A DNA stretch of 64,000 nt from Mesorhizobium sp. CAU 1732 (GCF_039888675.1 NZ_JBDQQR010000001.1:1240001-1304000); one strand, 5' to 3'; positions 52,706 to 63,215 are shown, numbered from the stretch's first letter. Program-made: numbers and translations. The notes: generated from the letters alone by a model not told the origin.

Positions 52706-54355
52706 TCAACCGCGCTCGGCTTCCTCTTTCTTCAAATCCAGTTTCGACAGCTTGCCGACCGTCGTGCGCGGCAGCGCATCACGCAGTTCAAGACGTGTCG
52801 GCAGTTCGTGGGGGCCAAGGCGCGTACGCAGGAAGTCGCGGAGCGCCTCGATCGTGAGCGCGTCCGAGCCCTTGCGCTGCTTGATGAAGGCTTTCGGCGT
52901 CTCGCCGCGATAGCCGTCTGCCACGCCGATCACCAGCACCTCCTCGACGTCTGGATGCTCATAGATCGCCTGCTCGATCATCTGCGGGTAGACGTTGAAC
53001 CCGCCGCAGAGAAGCATGTCCTTCTTGCGATCGATGATCGTGAAGAAACCTTCGTCGTCCATGAAGCCGATATCGCCGGTCAGGAATCCGCCTTCGCTGA
53101 ACGCCTCGCGCGTCTCGTCATCGCGATTGAGATAGCCGGTGGTCACGTTCGGCCCGAAGATGCGCAACTCGCCGGTCTGGCCTTGCGGGAGGACGCGGGA
53201 GGGATCGTCCGGCGCGACGATGTCGAGCCTGATACCGGGCAGCGGCACGCCGATCGTCGCGACCTTGTCGGGCCGGTTGACCGGGATGTTGGTGCCGGCG
53301 GGCGACGTCTCCGTCATGCCCCAGCCGCCGACGATGTTGTGCCCCGTTGCAGCCTTAAGGCGACGCGCGATCTCGACGGGCAGGGGCGCGCCACCCGATG
53401 CGCAATAGCGTAGCGACGACAGGTTGCGGGTCTCGAAACCGGGCGTCGCGGCGATCGCGATCCACATGGTCGGCACGCCGGGAAAGCTCGTCGCGCCGGC
53501 CTCGATTTCCGCCAGCGCGGTCTCCGCGTCGAAGCGCGTGTGGAGGATGAGTTCCAGCCCGTTGTTGAGCGCGCGTAGCATGACCGCCGTGAGCGCATAG
53601 ATGTGGAAGAGCGGCAGGAAGAGCAGCACGCGATCCTCCGCCGGTCGCGTCAGGCCCCAGGCGGCGAACCAGGCATCGTAGCTCTCGACGGCGGTCGTCA
53701 GATTGCCGTGGGTCAGCATCGCGCCTTTGGGCATGCCCGTGGTGCCGCCGGTGTATTGCAGGAGCGCGAGATCGCCGGCCGAAATGTCCGGCAACGAAGC
53801 CGAAGCCGCGCCCTCGGTGAAATCCGTGAAACTGGTGACGCGCGCGCCGCTGATCGATGGCCCCTCGAATGGGGACGTGCCGAACCGCGCATCCTCGCAC
53901 AGGATCACGCGATCCAGCGCGCCGAGATCGAGCAGCGCCTCGGCGCGGGGTGCGAGCTCGCCCATATTCGTCGTGACGAGCATCCGCGCGCCGCTGTCGG
54001 CGAGCTTGTGCGCGAGGACGCGTTCGGCATCGAGCGGCGAGAGATGCACGACGGTCGCGCCTGCCTTGAGCGCGCCGAAGAAGCAGATCGGATGGTAGAG
54101 CGTGTTCGGCAGGAGAAGTGCGACGCGCGTGCCAGCCTCGATGCCGGCGCGCTGGAACGCGGCCGCGCAGCGGTCCACTTCCGCCTTCAGGTCGCGAAAA
54201 ATGAGGGGCTGACCGCGAAAGGAAAACGCGGTCCGCGAACCCCACCGTTCGGCCGCGCGATCCACGATCTCGTGGACCGGATAGGCACGCAACGGATGAT
54301 CCGGGCTGAGGCCCGGCGGGTAGGCGTCCTTCCAGGGAACGGACGCGAGATCCAT
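52706..54355 (-). CDS. pimA: Acyl-CoA ligase of the long/dicarboxylic type
   Basis: A 549-residue ANL ligase. The ATP-binding P-loop is [19 protein letters not shown], the core [13 protein letters not shown] block and ending [14 protein letters not shown] carry the catalytic Lys. It activates a fatty or dicarboxylic acid to its CoA ester. It starts two bases after the pimF stop. PimA is indicated by order; chain-length choice cannot be read from sequence. Confidence 0.88.
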   Translation of the reverse strand: MDLASVPWKDAYPPGLSPDHPLRAYPVHEIVDRAAERWGSRTAFSFRGQPLIFRDLKAEVDRCAAAFQRAGIEAGTRVALLLPNTLYHPICFFGALKAGATVVHLSPLDAERVLAHKLADSGARMLVTTNMGELAPRAEALLDLGALDRVILCEDARFGTSPFEGPSISGARVTSFTDFTEGAASASLPDISAGDLALLQYTGGTTGMPKGAMLTHGNLTTAVESYDAWFAAWGLTRPAEDRVLLFLPLFHIYALTAVMLRALNNGLELILHTRFDAETALAEIEAGATSFPGVPTMWIAIAATPGFETRNLSSLRYCASGGAPLPVEIARRLKAATGHNIVGGWGMTETSPAGTNIPVNRPDKVATIGVPLPGIRLDIVAPDDPSRVLPQGQTGELRIFGPNVTTGYLNRDDETREAFSEGGFLTGDIGFMDDEGFFTIIDRKKDMLLCGGFNVYPQMIEQAIYEHPDVEEVLVIGVADGYRGETPKAFIKQRKGSDALTIEALRDFLRTRLGPHELPTRLELRDALPRTTVGKLSKLDLKKEEAERG

Positions 54356-54357
54356 GG

Positions 54358-56448
54358 TCAGGCCGGCTTCGCCGAGAAGCTGCCGCCTGTTTCAGCGAGC
54401 TTGCGCAGGCTTTCAGCCGGCTTGAACACGTCCTTACCGGTCCTGCCGTACCAGTAGTCGAGGCGATCCACGATCTTCTTCAGCCCCTCCACGTCGGCCC
54501 AGAACATCGGTCCGCCCTTGCCGATCGGGAAGCCGTAGCCGTTCGTCCAGACGATATCGATGTCGGACGGCCGTGCAGCGATCTTTTCCTCCAGCACCTT
54601 CGCGCCCTCGTTCACCAGCGGGTAGAGCGTGCGCTCGATGATCTCGTCCTCGGAAATCTCGCGGCGATTGACGCAGCGTTCGCGCGCCTTGTCCTCGATG
54701 AGTTTCGCGACGGCGGCATCGGGGACAGGCGCGCGGGAGCCTGCCTCATAGAGATAGAAACCCTTGCCGGTCTTCTGGCCGAAGCGGCCCTGCTCGCAGA
54801 GCGAGTCGGCGATGACGGCCGACGTGCCGAGCGATTTGCGGTTGCGCCAGCCGATGTCGAGGCCGGCGAGGTCGCCCATGGCGAACGGACCCATCGGCCA
54901 GCCGAAATCCGTGAACACCTTGTCGATCTGTTCGGGCGACGCGCCTTCGAGAAGCAGGTCCTCACCCTCGGCCGAGCGCGCGCCAAGCATGCGGTTTCCG
55001 ACGAAGCCGTGGCAGACGCCGACGACGACCGGCACCTTGCCGATCTTCTTGGCGATGCCGAGCGCGCTCAGGAGAACGTCCGGCGCCGTCTTGGCCCCGC
55101 GAACGATCTCCAGCAGCCGCATCACGTTGGCGGGCGAGAAGAAGTGCAGGCCGAGCACATCCTGTGGTCGGCTGGTGGATGCGGCGATCTCGTCGATGTC
55201 GAGATAGGACGTATTGGACGCGAGGATCGCGCCTGGCTTGGCGATCGTGTCGAGCTTGCCGAACACCTCCCTCTTGACACTCATCTCCTCGAAGACGGCT
55301 TCGATGATCAGGTCGCAATCGGCCAGATCGGCATAGTCGGTCGTGCGCGAAAAGCGCGCCAGCCGCTTGCCCTTCTCGTCTTCGCTGATCGAGCCGCGCT
55401 GCGCGGAGATGGCGTAGTTCTTCTCGATCGTCGCAAAGCCGCGGTCGAGCGCTTCATCGCTCATTTCAAGAATCGTGACCGGCACGCCGCCATTGACGAA
55501 CGACATCGCGATGCCGCCGCCCATCGTTCCGGCTCCGATGACGCCGACCTTGGCGATGGTCCGCGGCGTCACCTCCTTGCCGATGCCCGGAACCTTGGCG
55601 GCTTCGCGTTCTGCGAAGAAGAGATGGCGCTGCGCGCGCGACTGCACACCACCGACGAGCGTTATGAAAATCTCGCGCTCCTTCGTCAGGGCCTCGTCGA
55701 AGGGGAGGTTGACGGCGTTGCGCACGGAGGCGGCGCAGGCCAGCGGGGCTTCAAGCCCGCGCGTCTTCTTGGTGGCTTCCTTGACCGCGGCCTCGAAAGA
55801 CGACGGATCGGCTCTTGCGGGTGCCAGTTTCTCGTCGCGATCGCGCACCGGCACATGCGGCCCGCCTTCGGCAACCTTCTGCTTAGCGAAGGCAACAGCG
55901 AATGCCGTCAGGTCGCCATCGGCAATGGCATCGACGACACCGGATTCAAGCGCCTGCGCCATGCCGATCGGATTGCCCGAGACGATCATCTGGACGGCCT
56001 TTTCGGGCCCGACGAGACGCGGCAGGCGCACCGTGCCGCCGGCACCGGGAAGAAGCCCGAGCTTGACTTCCGGCAGCCCGACCTTGGCCGTCTTGTCGGC
56101 CACGCGGTAGTGGCAGGAGAGTGCCAGTTCGAGGCCGCCGCCGAACGCCGTCCCGTGGATGGCCGCGATGGCGGGCTTCGGCAGCGATTCCAGCAGGGCA
56201 CAGATATTGCGGAGCGACGGGCTCTGCAGGGCGGCGGGCGTGCCGAACTCGGAAATGTCGGCGCCCGAGATGAAGGTGCGTCCCGCGCAGGCGACGACGA
56301 TGGCGCTCACGGACGCATCGTCGCGGGCGGCTTCGAGCGCCTTGTAGAGCGGCTCGCGCAGGCGAAGGCTCAGCGCGTTGACCGGCGGGTTGTCCAGCGT
56401 CAGGACCGTGATGCCGTCTTCGTGCGTGACCGTTACGTAGTCGCTCAT
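54358..56448 (-). CDS. pimF: Bifunctional enoyl-CoA hydratase / 3-hydroxyacyl-CoA dehydrogenase
   Basis: A 696-residue FadJ/FadB-like protein. The N-terminal crotonase part has SGADISEFGTP and GLELALSCHYRVADKTAKVGLPEVKLGLLPG; the NAD domain starts GVIGAGTMGGGIAMSF; the C-terminal dehydrogenase part contains GLHFFSPANVMRLLEIVRG with the catalytic His. It carries out hydration and oxidation in each beta-oxidation round. It follows the enol-lactonase homologue by 37 bases in the same run. Confidence 0.93.
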   Translation of the reverse strand: MSDYVTVTHEDGITVLTLDNPPVNALSLRLREPLYKALEAARDDASVSAIVVACAGRTFISGADISEFGTPAALQSPSLRNICALLESLPKPAIAAIHGTAFGGGLELALSCHYRVADKTAKVGLPEVKLGLLPGAGGTVRLPRLVGPEKAVQMIVSGNPIGMAQALESGVVDAIADGDLTAFAVAFAKQKVAEGGPHVPVRDRDEKLAPARADPSSFEAAVKEATKKTRGLEAPLACAASVRNAVNLPFDEALTKEREIFITLVGGVQSRAQRHLFFAEREAAKVPGIGKEVTPRTIAKVGVIGAGTMGGGIAMSFVNGGVPVTILEMSDEALDRGFATIEKNYAISAQRGSISEDEKGKRLARFSRTTDYADLADCDLIIEAVFEEMSVKREVFGKLDTIAKPGAILASNTSYLDIDEIAASTSRPQDVLGLHFFSPANVMRLLEIVRGAKTAPDVLLSALGIAKKIGKVPVVVGVCHGFVGNRMLGARSAEGEDLLLEGASPEQIDKVFTDFGWPMGPFAMGDLAGLDIGWRNRKSLGTSAVIADSLCEQGRFGQKTGKGFYLYEAGSRAPVPDAAVAKLIEDKARERCVNRREISEDEIIERTLYPLVNEGAKVLEEKIAARPSDIDIVWTNGYGFPIGKGGPMFWADVEGLKKIVDRLDYWYGRTGKDVFKPAESLRKLAETGGSFSAKPA

Positions 56449-56485
56449 GAACGCTTCCTCGAAATGCTTGTGGGTGGCTTCGGCG

Positions 56486-57280
56486 CTAGCGCCAGTTGTT
56501 CGATTGCAGGAAATCGCCGATCAGCCGGGCCGTCTCGGCGGGCTTCTCGACGCAGGGGATATGGCCTGCGCCGGTGATAATCTCGAAGCGCGCGCCGTCG
56601 ATCAAATCCGCCGTCGAGCGGACGAGATCCGGCGGCGTCGACCCGTCCTGATCGCCCACGATGCAGAGCACCGGCAGCTTGAGCGCGCGGGTCGATTCCG
56701 TCAAATCCGCGTCCCGCAGGGCGGCACAGGTGCCGGCGTAGCCATCGACGGTCGTGCGCGTCAGCATGGCGGTGTAGCCAACGAAATCCGCATTGTCGGC
56801 ACTGCGATATGCGGCCGTGAACCAACGCTCGAGGATCGCGTCCGCCATCGCCGCGATGCCCTTGGTCGTGACCGTATCGATGCGCGCATTCCACATCTCT
56901 TCGGTGCCGATCTTGTGCGCCGTATCGCACAGCACCAGCGCCGAAACGAGGTCCGGCCGGGTTGCAGCCAGGCCTTGCGCGATCAAGCCGCCGACCGACA
57001 GCCCGATCACCGCTGCCTTCTCGATGCCGAGATGATCGAGCAGGGCCGCAAGGTCGCCGACGTGATCCGTCATCGCGTAAGGGGCAGGTGTCGCCTCGGA
57101 GAGCCCATGGCCGCGCTTGTCATAGAGGACGATGCGGTAGTCGTCGCCCAGCGTTCGCACGACGGCGTCCCAGATGCGGAAGTCGGTTCCGAGCGAATTA
57201 GAGAAAACCAGCACGCGCCCATCGGACCTGCCGCGAATCTCGTGATGCAGCACAACGCCGTTGACGCGCGCAAAAGCCAT
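56486..57280 (-). CDS. Alpha/beta hydrolase, 3-oxoadipate enol-lactonase-like
   Basis: A 264-residue hydrolase. The nucleophile Ser95 lies in IGLSVGGLIAQ, the acid in GDQDGSTPPDLVRS, and the His in GAGHIPCVEKP. The arrangement closely resembles PcaD enol-lactonases of the beta-ketoadipate route, but no other pca gene is near. As the first gene before pimF it may hydrolyse a lactone or ester feeding the dicarboxylate pathway. A perfect TetR-type palindrome lies 23 bases upstream of its ATG. Confidence 0.85.
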   Translation of the reverse strand: MAFARVNGVVLHHEIRGRSDGRVLVFSNSLGTDFRIWDAVVRTLGDDYRIVLYDKRGHGLSEATPAPYAMTDHVGDLAALLDHLGIEKAAVIGLSVGGLIAQGLAATRPDLVSALVLCDTAHKIGTEEMWNARIDTVTTKGIAAMADAILERWFTAAYRSADNADFVGYTAMLTRTTVDGYAGTCAALRDADLTESTRALKLPVLCIVGDQDGSTPPDLVRSTADLIDGARFEIITGAGHIPCVEKPAETARLIGDFLQSNNWR

Positions 57281-57302
57281 GCGGAATCCTCCCTTCCGGA
57301 CT

Positions 57303-57320
57303 ACATACTACCGAGTATGT
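57303..57320 (-). promoter_or_regulatory. TetR-type operator before the pim-like operon
   Basis: ACATACT–ACCG–AGTATGT is a perfect seven-base inverted repeat, just upstream of the enol-lactonase homologue start at 57280. The sequence looks like a TetR-family acyl-CoA-responsive repressor site. No TetR gene is in the window. Confidence 0.75.
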
Positions 57321-57359
57321 TGCAAAGCGATGGCAGGGTCAATTCGCCCAGATGAATTC

Positions 57360-58418
57360 TTATGCTCTGTCCAGCGACGAGAGATCCAGATCATCGTCAA
57401 GCGGTGCGAAATAAGCGTCGATCGCGGCGTTCGACACGCCATCCAGCGTCGCCGGCTGCCACGCGGGCGCATTGTCCTTGTCGATGATGACGGCGCGCAC
57501 GCCTTCGAAGAATTCGTGGCCGGTGATGACGCGTGAGACGATGCGATATTCGATGCGCATGCATGTCTCGAAATCCACGTTCGCGCCGTCCTGCATCTGG
57601 CGAAGCGCGATCTTGAGGCTTGTGGGCGATTTCTGGCGGATCGATGCGGCCTGCTTTGCTGCCCAGTCCGCGTGCTCGCCGGTTTCCGCGTCGAGCGTGG
57701 CGAGAATGGCTTCCACCGTATCCCCGTCGAAACATCTGTCGATGACGGGACGAAGCGCTTCCAGTGGCGCCGTGCCGGCCGCGGCATACGGCGCGAGAGC
57801 GACATCGGGATCGCCGGTTTCGCACAAGGCGTCGATGATCGCGTCGAAATCATCAGTCGGTGCGGCATGCGTCGCGAATCCGGACCAATGCGCGTCCGCT
57901 TGTCCCAGCCGCGCCCCGGTCAGGGCGATCCACGTGCCTATCCTGCCGGGCAAGCGCGGAAGGAAGAACGTGCCCCCGACATCGGGGAAGAGGCCAATGC
58001 CGGTCTCAGGCATTGCGAACTTGATGTTCGCCCCGGCGACGCGGTGGCTGCCATGGACCGAAATGCCCACGCCGCCACCCATGACGAAGCCGTCGATCAA
58101 CGCCACATAGGGCTTGGGGTAGCGCTTGATGAACGTGTTGAGGCGGTATTCCTCGTGGTAGAATTCCCTGACTGCCGGGTCGCCTGCCTGCCCCCAGTCG
58201 TAGAGCTGGCGGATGTCGCCCCCGGCGCAGAACGCCTTCTCGCCCGCCGCGCGGATGACGACCAGCGCGATAGCGGGGTCGTTCGCCCAGGCGGCGAGTT
58301 GCGGATGCATCAGCCTGACCATATTGCGGGTCAACGCGTTGAGCGCCTTGGGGCGATTGAGCGTGATCAGCCCTGCCCGGCCGCGCGTTTCGAAGATGAT
58401 CTCCGGTTCGTCCGTCAT
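57360..58418 (-). CDS. 3-hydroxyisobutyryl-CoA hydrolase (enoyl-CoA hydratase/isomerase family)
   Basis: A 352-residue crotonase-fold hydrolase. FCAGGDIRQLYDWGQ carries the oxyanion Gly pair; PYVALIDGFVMGGGVGISVHG and MPETGIGLFPDVGGTFFL are HIBCH-like rather than ordinary enoyl-CoA hydratase. It cleaves 3-hydroxyisobutyryl-CoA in valine breakdown, a route toward propionyl-CoA and so functionally linked to the pcc genes nearby. GAGGAGCTCCC precedes the ATG at 58418. It sits upstream of the pim-like operon but outside its promoter. Confidence 0.88.
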   Translation of the reverse strand: MTDEPEIIFETRGRAGLITLNRPKALNALTRNMVRLMHPQLAAWANDPAIALVVIRAAGEKAFCAGGDIRQLYDWGQAGDPAVREFYHEEYRLNTFIKRYPKPYVALIDGFVMGGGVGISVHGSHRVAGANIKFAMPETGIGLFPDVGGTFFLPRLPGRIGTWIALTGARLGQADAHWSGFATHAAPTDDFDAIIDALCETGDPDVALAPYAAAGTAPLEALRPVIDRCFDGDTVEAILATLDAETGEHADWAAKQAASIRQKSPTSLKIALRQMQDGANVDFETCMRIEYRIVSRVITGHEFFEGVRAVIIDKDNAPAWQPATLDGVSNAAIDAYFAPLDDDLDLSSLDRA

Positions 58419-58519
58419 GATGGGAGCTCCTCTCGCCTCGGCGCCGCACCATAACGACAAAGTCCGCGCTCGGAAGTCGAAAATTCGCTTACCCGTCGTG
58501 TGCGGAATCGCAGTCGGGG

Positions 58520-59932
58520 TCAGTCCAGCCTGTAGGGGACGGCGCCACGAAGGTCGTGATCCACGACGAGCCGCCGCTTCAGTGGCGGCACGGCGCGCTG
58601 GGCGCAGTTGGTGCGCTCGCAGATGCGGCACGAGATGCCGATCGGGTCGAAGGCGGCGCGGTTGGTGAGGTCGAGGTCGTCGGCATAGACGAAGTCGCCG
58701 GCATGGGTCACTTCGCAGCCCACCGCGATCGCATAGCGCCGCTGCGGCGCACGGAATCCGCCGCCTCCCTTGGCGATCTCGGTCGCCATGCAGAGATAGC
58801 GCGCGCCATCGGGCGTCTCGGCAAGCTGGCGGATGATGCGGCCGGGCGTCTCGAATGCCTGATGGACGTTCCAGAGCGGGCAAGCGGCGCCGAAGCGGGC
58901 GAACTGCAGCTTGGCGGCGCTGTGGCGCTTGGTGATGTTGCCGGCCCGGTCAATACGCGCGAAAAAGATCGGAACGCCCTTGCGGCTCGGCCTCTGGAGC
59001 GTCGAAAGCCTGTGCGACACTTGCTCGATGCTGGCACCGAAGCGCGTCGCCAGCAGTTCAAGGTCGTGGCGGAATTCGCGCGCAGACGTAAGGAACGCCT
59101 CGTACGGCATCATCAATGCGCCGGCGACATAGTTGCCGAGCCCGATGCGGCAAATCTCGGATGCTTCGGCCGTACGAAATCCGGCATCGCGCACGATCGC
59201 CGAGATCGTGGCGTCCATTTCCAGCATGGCGATCTGAAACGCCGCCTGAAAGCTGCGTGTCGAGACTGGTGAAAAGGGGTTGAGATGAAGGGTTCGCGCC
59301 TCGGCATCGTAGCGGCGCAGGAACTCGTCTTCCGCCGGCGAGCGGACGCAGCGCACACGGTGCTTCGTCAGAAGATGCTCGGGCAGGGCAGCGGAGGGAT
59401 CGCGCTCCGGAATGCCGAGACGAGACGCCAGCTCTTCGGCGGCAAGATCGAGATCGTGGATGTAGTTGTCGACGAAATGGAAGAAGTCGCGCACTTCCTC
59501 ATAGGGCGACGGCTCGCCGAGACCGGCAGAGTGGCCGATGCGATCGTCTACGCTGGCGAGCTGTTCCGAATTGCGGCGGTATGCCTGATGGGCAGCAATC
59601 AGCGCATGGGCAAAACCGGGCGCATTCTGCGTCACCAGCTTCATCTCCTGCAGCGTCGGGCGGTAGCTGTCGAAGACCGGATCGGTCAGCGCCTCTGACA
59701 GGGCGGAAAGCAGCCTGTCTCCCTCGCCGGTGGAGAGTTCGGCGAGATCGAGCCGGAAGGTTTCCGCCAACGCCATCAGGACAGCCGCCGAGACCGAGCG
59801 CTGGTTGTTCTCGATCTGGTTCAGATAGCTTGTCGATATGCCGAGGCGATCGGCGAAACCCGATTGGGTCAGCCGATGCGTCTCGCGGAGCTCGCGAATC
59901 TTGCGTCCGATGAAGAGTTTCGTGTTACGCAT
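58520..59932 (-). CDS. pccR: XRE-family short-chain acyl-CoA regulator, PccR-like
   Basis: A 470-residue regulator. The N-terminal HTH ([34 protein letters not shown], read in parts) is followed by an IrrE-like DUF955-region and the C-terminal ScfR/DUF2083 domain with a Cys cluster ([19 protein letters not shown]). It is of the type that controls propionyl-CoA carboxylase in Rhodobacter and rhizobia. The divergent pccB supports this. Start is ATG 59932; a perfect inverted repeat lies eight bases upstream, so autoregulation is likely. Confidence 0.9.
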   Translation of the reverse strand: MRNTKLFIGRKIRELRETHRLTQSGFADRLGISTSYLNQIENNQRSVSAAVLMALAETFRLDLAELSTGEGDRLLSALSEALTDPVFDSYRPTLQEMKLVTQNAPGFAHALIAAHQAYRRNSEQLASVDDRIGHSAGLGEPSPYEEVRDFFHFVDNYIHDLDLAAEELASRLGIPERDPSAALPEHLLTKHRVRCVRSPAEDEFLRRYDAEARTLHLNPFSPVSTRSFQAAFQIAMLEMDATISAIVRDAGFRTAEASEICRIGLGNYVAGALMMPYEAFLTSAREFRHDLELLATRFGASIEQVSHRLSTLQRPSRKGVPIFFARIDRAGNITKRHSAAKLQFARFGAACPLWNVHQAFETPGRIIRQLAETPDGARYLCMATEIAKGGGGFRAPQRRYAIAVGCEVTHAGDFVYADDLDLTNRAAFDPIGISCRICERTNCAQRAVPPLKRRLVVDHDLRGAVPYRLD

Positions 59933-59940
59933 ATGGCAAC

Positions 59941-59963
59941 TTCGCAATTTGCAATAATGCGAA
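59941..59963. promoter_or_regulatory. Candidate PccR operator
   Basis: TTCGCA–N11–TGCGAA is a perfect inverted repeat with a TTTGCAA-like core in the divergent pccR/pccB gap. PccR sites I recall contain TTTGCAAA motifs, and this matches in part. It would overlap the pccR start region. Confidence 0.7.
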
Positions 59964-60123
59964 TTCTACTTTATGCGCCACCGCCCTTTCAAGCCTTTCG
60001 CGCAATCGCGTGAAACGGTATGCGAGAACATCGATCGCGCCGCCTGTGCGCGGCCAAGACCATTCAAGCCTCGGGGGATCGTGTGACGTTCATCCATGCC
60101 CGCAAGCCGAAGGATCGCATCTG

Positions 60124-61656
60124 ATGCGCGCCATTCTCGAACAACTGGAAGACCGGCGCGCGCAGGCGCGGCTCGGCGGTGGGCAAAAACGCATCGACGC
60201 GCAGCACGCCAAGGGCAAGCTGACGGCCCGCGAGCGCATCGAGGTTCTGCTGGACGAAGACTCGTTCGAAGAGTTCGACATGTATGTCGCGCACCGCGCC
60301 GTCGATTTCGGCATGGCGGAGCAGAAGTTCCCCGGCGACGGCGTGGTCACCGGCTGGGGCACGATCAACGGCCGGCTGGTCTATGTATTCAGCCAGGATT
60401 TCACCGTGCTCGGCGGCTCGTTGTCGGAAACCCATGCGCAGAAAATCTGCAAGATCATGGATATGGCGGTGCGCAACGGCGCGCCGGTGATCGGGCTCAA
60501 TGATTCCGGCGGAGCGCGCATCCAAGAAGGCGTAGCCTCGCTGGGCGGCTATGCCGACGTCTTCAAGCGCAACGTCGATGCGTCGGGAGTCGTGCCGCAA
60601 ATCTCGGTCATCATGGGCCCATGCGCGGGCGGTGCGGTCTATTCGCCTGCCATGACGGACTTCATCTTCATGGTGCGCGACTCGTCCTACATGTTCGTGA
60701 CCGGTCCCGACGTGGTGAAGACCGTGACGAACGAGATCGTCACGGCGGAAGAACTCGGCGGCGCGCGTACGCATACGCAGAAATCCTCCGTCGCCGACGG
60801 CGCCTATGACGACGATGTCGAGGCGCTGGAGCAGACGCGCAGGCTGTTCGACTTCCTGCCGCTCAACAATCGCGAAAAGCCGCCGGTTCGTCCGTTTAAT
60901 GACGATCCCTCGCGGCTCGAAATGCGTCTTGATACGCTGATCCCCGACTCGGCCGCCAAGCCCTATGACATGAAGGAACTGATCCTCGCGCTCGCCGACG
61001 AAGGCGATTTCTTCGAGATTCAGGAGGCCTTCGCCCGAAACATCATCACCGGCTTCATGCGTATCGAGGGGCAGAGCGTCGGCGTGGTCGCGAACCAGCC
61101 GATGGTGCTCGCGGGCTGCCTCGATATCGATTCTTCGCGCAAGGCCGCGCGCTTCGTGCGCTTCTGCGATGCTTTTTCCATTCCGATCTTGACGTTGGTC
61201 GACGTGCCGGGCTTCCTGCCGGGCACCGCGCAGGAGTTTGGCGGGGTCATCAAGCACGGCGCGAAGCTGCTCTTCGCCTACAGCCAGGCGACCGTGCCGA
61301 TGGTCACGCTGATCACGCGAAAAGCCTATGGCGGCGCCTACGACGTCATGGCATCGAAGCATATCGGCGCGGACATCAACTATGCCTGGCCGACCGCCGA
61401 GATCGCGGTGATGGGCGCGAAGGGCGCGACCGAGATCATCTATCGCACAGAGCTCGGCGACCCGGAAAAGATCGCCGCACGCACCAAGGAATACGAAACC
61501 AACTTTGCCAACCCGTTCAAGGCGGCCGAGCGCGGTTTCGTCGATGAGGTGATCATGCCGCATTCGTCGCGCAAGCGTATCGCCCGGGCATTCGCGGCGC
61601 TGCGCACGAAGAAGGCCGAGCAGCCCTGGAAGAAGCACGACACGATGCCGCTGTGA
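60124..61656 (+). CDS. pccB: Propionyl-CoA carboxylase beta chain
   Basis: A 510-residue carboxyltransferase. It contains [29 protein letters not shown] start, [22 protein letters not shown] for the acyl-CoA site, and [28 protein letters not shown] for the biotin site (each read in parts). With PccA it carboxylates propionyl-CoA to methylmalonyl-CoA. Start is ATG 60124 ([12 protein letters not shown]). The gene precedes three unrelated genes and pccA on the same strand. The nearby PccR site fits propionate-dependent regulation. Confidence 0.96.
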   Translation: MRAILEQLEDRRAQARLGGGQKRIDAQHAKGKLTARERIEVLLDEDSFEEFDMYVAHRAVDFGMAEQKFPGDGVVTGWGTINGRLVYVFSQDFTVLGGSLSETHAQKICKIMDMAVRNGAPVIGLNDSGGARIQEGVASLGGYADVFKRNVDASGVVPQISVIMGPCAGGAVYSPAMTDFIFMVRDSSYMFVTGPDVVKTVTNEIVTAEELGGARTHTQKSSVADGAYDDDVEALEQTRRLFDFLPLNNREKPPVRPFNDDPSRLEMRLDTLIPDSAAKPYDMKELILALADEGDFFEIQEAFARNIITGFMRIEGQSVGVVANQPMVLAGCLDIDSSRKAARFVRFCDAFSIPILTLVDVPGFLPGTAQEFGGVIKHGAKLLFAYSQATVPMVTLITRKAYGGAYDVMASKHIGADINYAWPTAEIAVMGAKGATEIIYRTELGDPEKIAARTKEYETNFANPFKAAERGFVDEVIMPHSSRKRIARAFAALRTKKAEQPWKKHDTMPL

Positions 61657-61665
61657 GGGTGCAGG

Positions 61666-62280
61666 ATGCTCTGGCTAGATGAAATCAAAGCTGCATTTCT
61701 CGCGCTTGAAGGCGCTGCTCGGTATGACGATCTCTACGAATATATCTGGCGTACAACCAGTCGAGAACTGCCGCCCTCTTGGAAATCGATTATTCGTAGG
61801 AATATCGAGGAACATTCGAGCGACAGCATCGCCCAGAAATACGACGATCTATTCAGAAAGGTTGGGCACGGACACTGGGCCTTGCGCGAAGTTGTCGTGG
61901 ATGAAATCGAATTGAGACGTCGTGAGGATCTTTCCCCGCAGGACGTCGTGAAAGAAGTTTTTGTTCGCGAATATTGGCGAAGCCGCCCCGGTGAACGCGT
62001 AGACGCTAGCGATCTGCCCGATGACGATAGGCTTTCACCAGTCGCAGCTTGGTGTACCAAAACGCATCTGGAGGTAGAACTCGTTAGCGGCACCAAGCTG
62101 AGCTCGCCAATTGACTGGTATCCTCGACTTGCAGCCGCCACTCACGTTCAAAGATCGAAGGTGGAAGTTTCGCCATATGGCCTTCACTGGCCGGAGATCG
62201 ATGAAGACATAAGCATCAAGAATTTGTTGTTCGGTACACGCGGGATACCGCCAAAGTCCGAAGAGTTGAGCAATTCATAG
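61666..62280 (+). CDS. Winged-helix-like protein with C-terminal DUF2442 domain, AT-rich
   Basis: A 204-residue protein. Residues 1–75 look like a winged-helix domain (LEGAARYDDLYEYIWRTT, then SWKSIIRRNIEEHSSDS). Residues 125–195 resemble DUF2442 (VELVSGTKLSSPIDWYPRL, SPYGLHWPEIDEDIS), which is often next to or fused to toxin-antitoxin or restriction elements. The base composition and codons (ATA, TTA, AGA types) are visibly more AT-rich than pccB and the GST gene around it. It was probably inserted into the pcc operon. Function unknown. Confidence 0.7.
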   Translation: MLWLDEIKAAFLALEGAARYDDLYEYIWRTTSRELPPSWKSIIRRNIEEHSSDSIAQKYDDLFRKVGHGHWALREVVVDEIELRRREDLSPQDVVKEVFVREYWRSRPGERVDASDLPDDDRLSPVAAWCTKTHLEVELVSGTKLSSPIDWYPRLAAATHVQRSKVEVSPYGLHWPEIDEDISIKNLLFGTRGIPPKSEELSNS

Positions 62281-62295
62281 TTGAACGAGGACAAC

Positions 62296-63210
62296 ATGAC
62301 CGACGAGACCAAATTTCCACCCGAGAAGAACTTCCCCGCAGGCTATGTCCTGCCAAAGGTCTGGTCGGCGGACACCGAGACCGGCGGTGCCTTCGCATCG
62401 ATCAATCGTCCGATCGCGGGGCCGACGCATGAGAAGGTCTTGCCGGTCGGCAAGCACCCCCTGCAGCTTTATTCGCTGGGGACGCCGAACGGCGTCAAGG
62501 TCACGATCATGCTGGAGGAACTGCTCGCGGCAGGCCATTCCGGTGCGGAATACGATGCCTGGCTGATCAAGATCGGCGATGGCGACCAGTTCGGCTCCGG
62601 CTTCGTGGACGTCAATCCCAACTCCAAAATCCCGGCCCTGATGGATCACGCGCCGAAGGATGGCGGCGCGCCGGTTCGCGTGTTCGAATCCGCGTCGATC
62701 CTCGTCTATCTCGCTGAAAAGTTCGGCGCGTTCCTGCCGACCGAACTGCGCGCGCGCACCGAGACGCTGAACTGGCTGTTCTGGCAGATGGGCTCTGCGC
62801 CCTTCCTCGGCGGCGGCTTCGGGCATTTCTACGCCTATGCGCCGATGAAGATCGAATACGCCATCAACCGCTACGCCATGGAGGTGAAGCGGCAGATTGA
62901 CGTGCTGGATCGTCATCTGGCAGACAACGAATATATGGCGGGCGCCGAATACACGATCGCCGACATGGCGATCTGGCCGTGGTATGGGCGGCTTGCAGCG
63001 AACTCCTCCTATGAGGACGCCGGCAGTTTCCTCTCCGTCGAGGAATACGACAACGTCCAGCGTTGGACGAAACTGATCAACGAACGCCCGGCCGCCCAGC
63101 GCGGCTCGATGGTCAACAAGACGTCCGGCGAACCGTCCAAGCAGTTGCACGAGCGGCACGACGCGCTCGACTTCGAGACGAAGACCCAGGACAAGCTTGG
63201 GGGAGCGTAA
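62296..63210 (+). CDS. yghU: YghU-like glutathione-dependent disulfide-bond oxidoreductase (GST fold)
   Basis: A 304-residue GST-superfamily protein. The thioredoxin-like half has YSLGTPNGVKVTIMLEEL and VFESASILVYLAEKFGAFL (GSH-binding Glu-Ser), and the helical half ends in YTIADMAIWPWYGR. It has the long N-terminal extension of the YghU/YfcG group. These proteins reduce disulfides with glutathione. ATG at 62296 is preferred over TTG 62281 because GAGGA lies nearby. It has no clear link to propionate. Confidence 0.88.
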   Translation: MTDETKFPPEKNFPAGYVLPKVWSADTETGGAFASINRPIAGPTHEKVLPVGKHPLQLYSLGTPNGVKVTIMLEELLAAGHSGAEYDAWLIKIGDGDQFGSGFVDVNPNSKIPALMDHAPKDGGAPVRVFESASILVYLAEKFGAFLPTELRARTETLNWLFWQMGSAPFLGGGFGHFYAYAPMKIEYAINRYAMEVKRQIDVLDRHLADNEYMAGAEYTIADMAIWPWYGRLAANSSYEDAGSFLSVEEYDNVQRWTKLINERPAAQRGSMVNKTSGEPSKQLHERHDALDFETKTQDKLGGA

Positions 63211-63215
63211 GCGTC

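Noticed and set aside
60064..61638. Minus-strand open frame opposite pccB
   Set aside because: Shadow of pccB with no domain.
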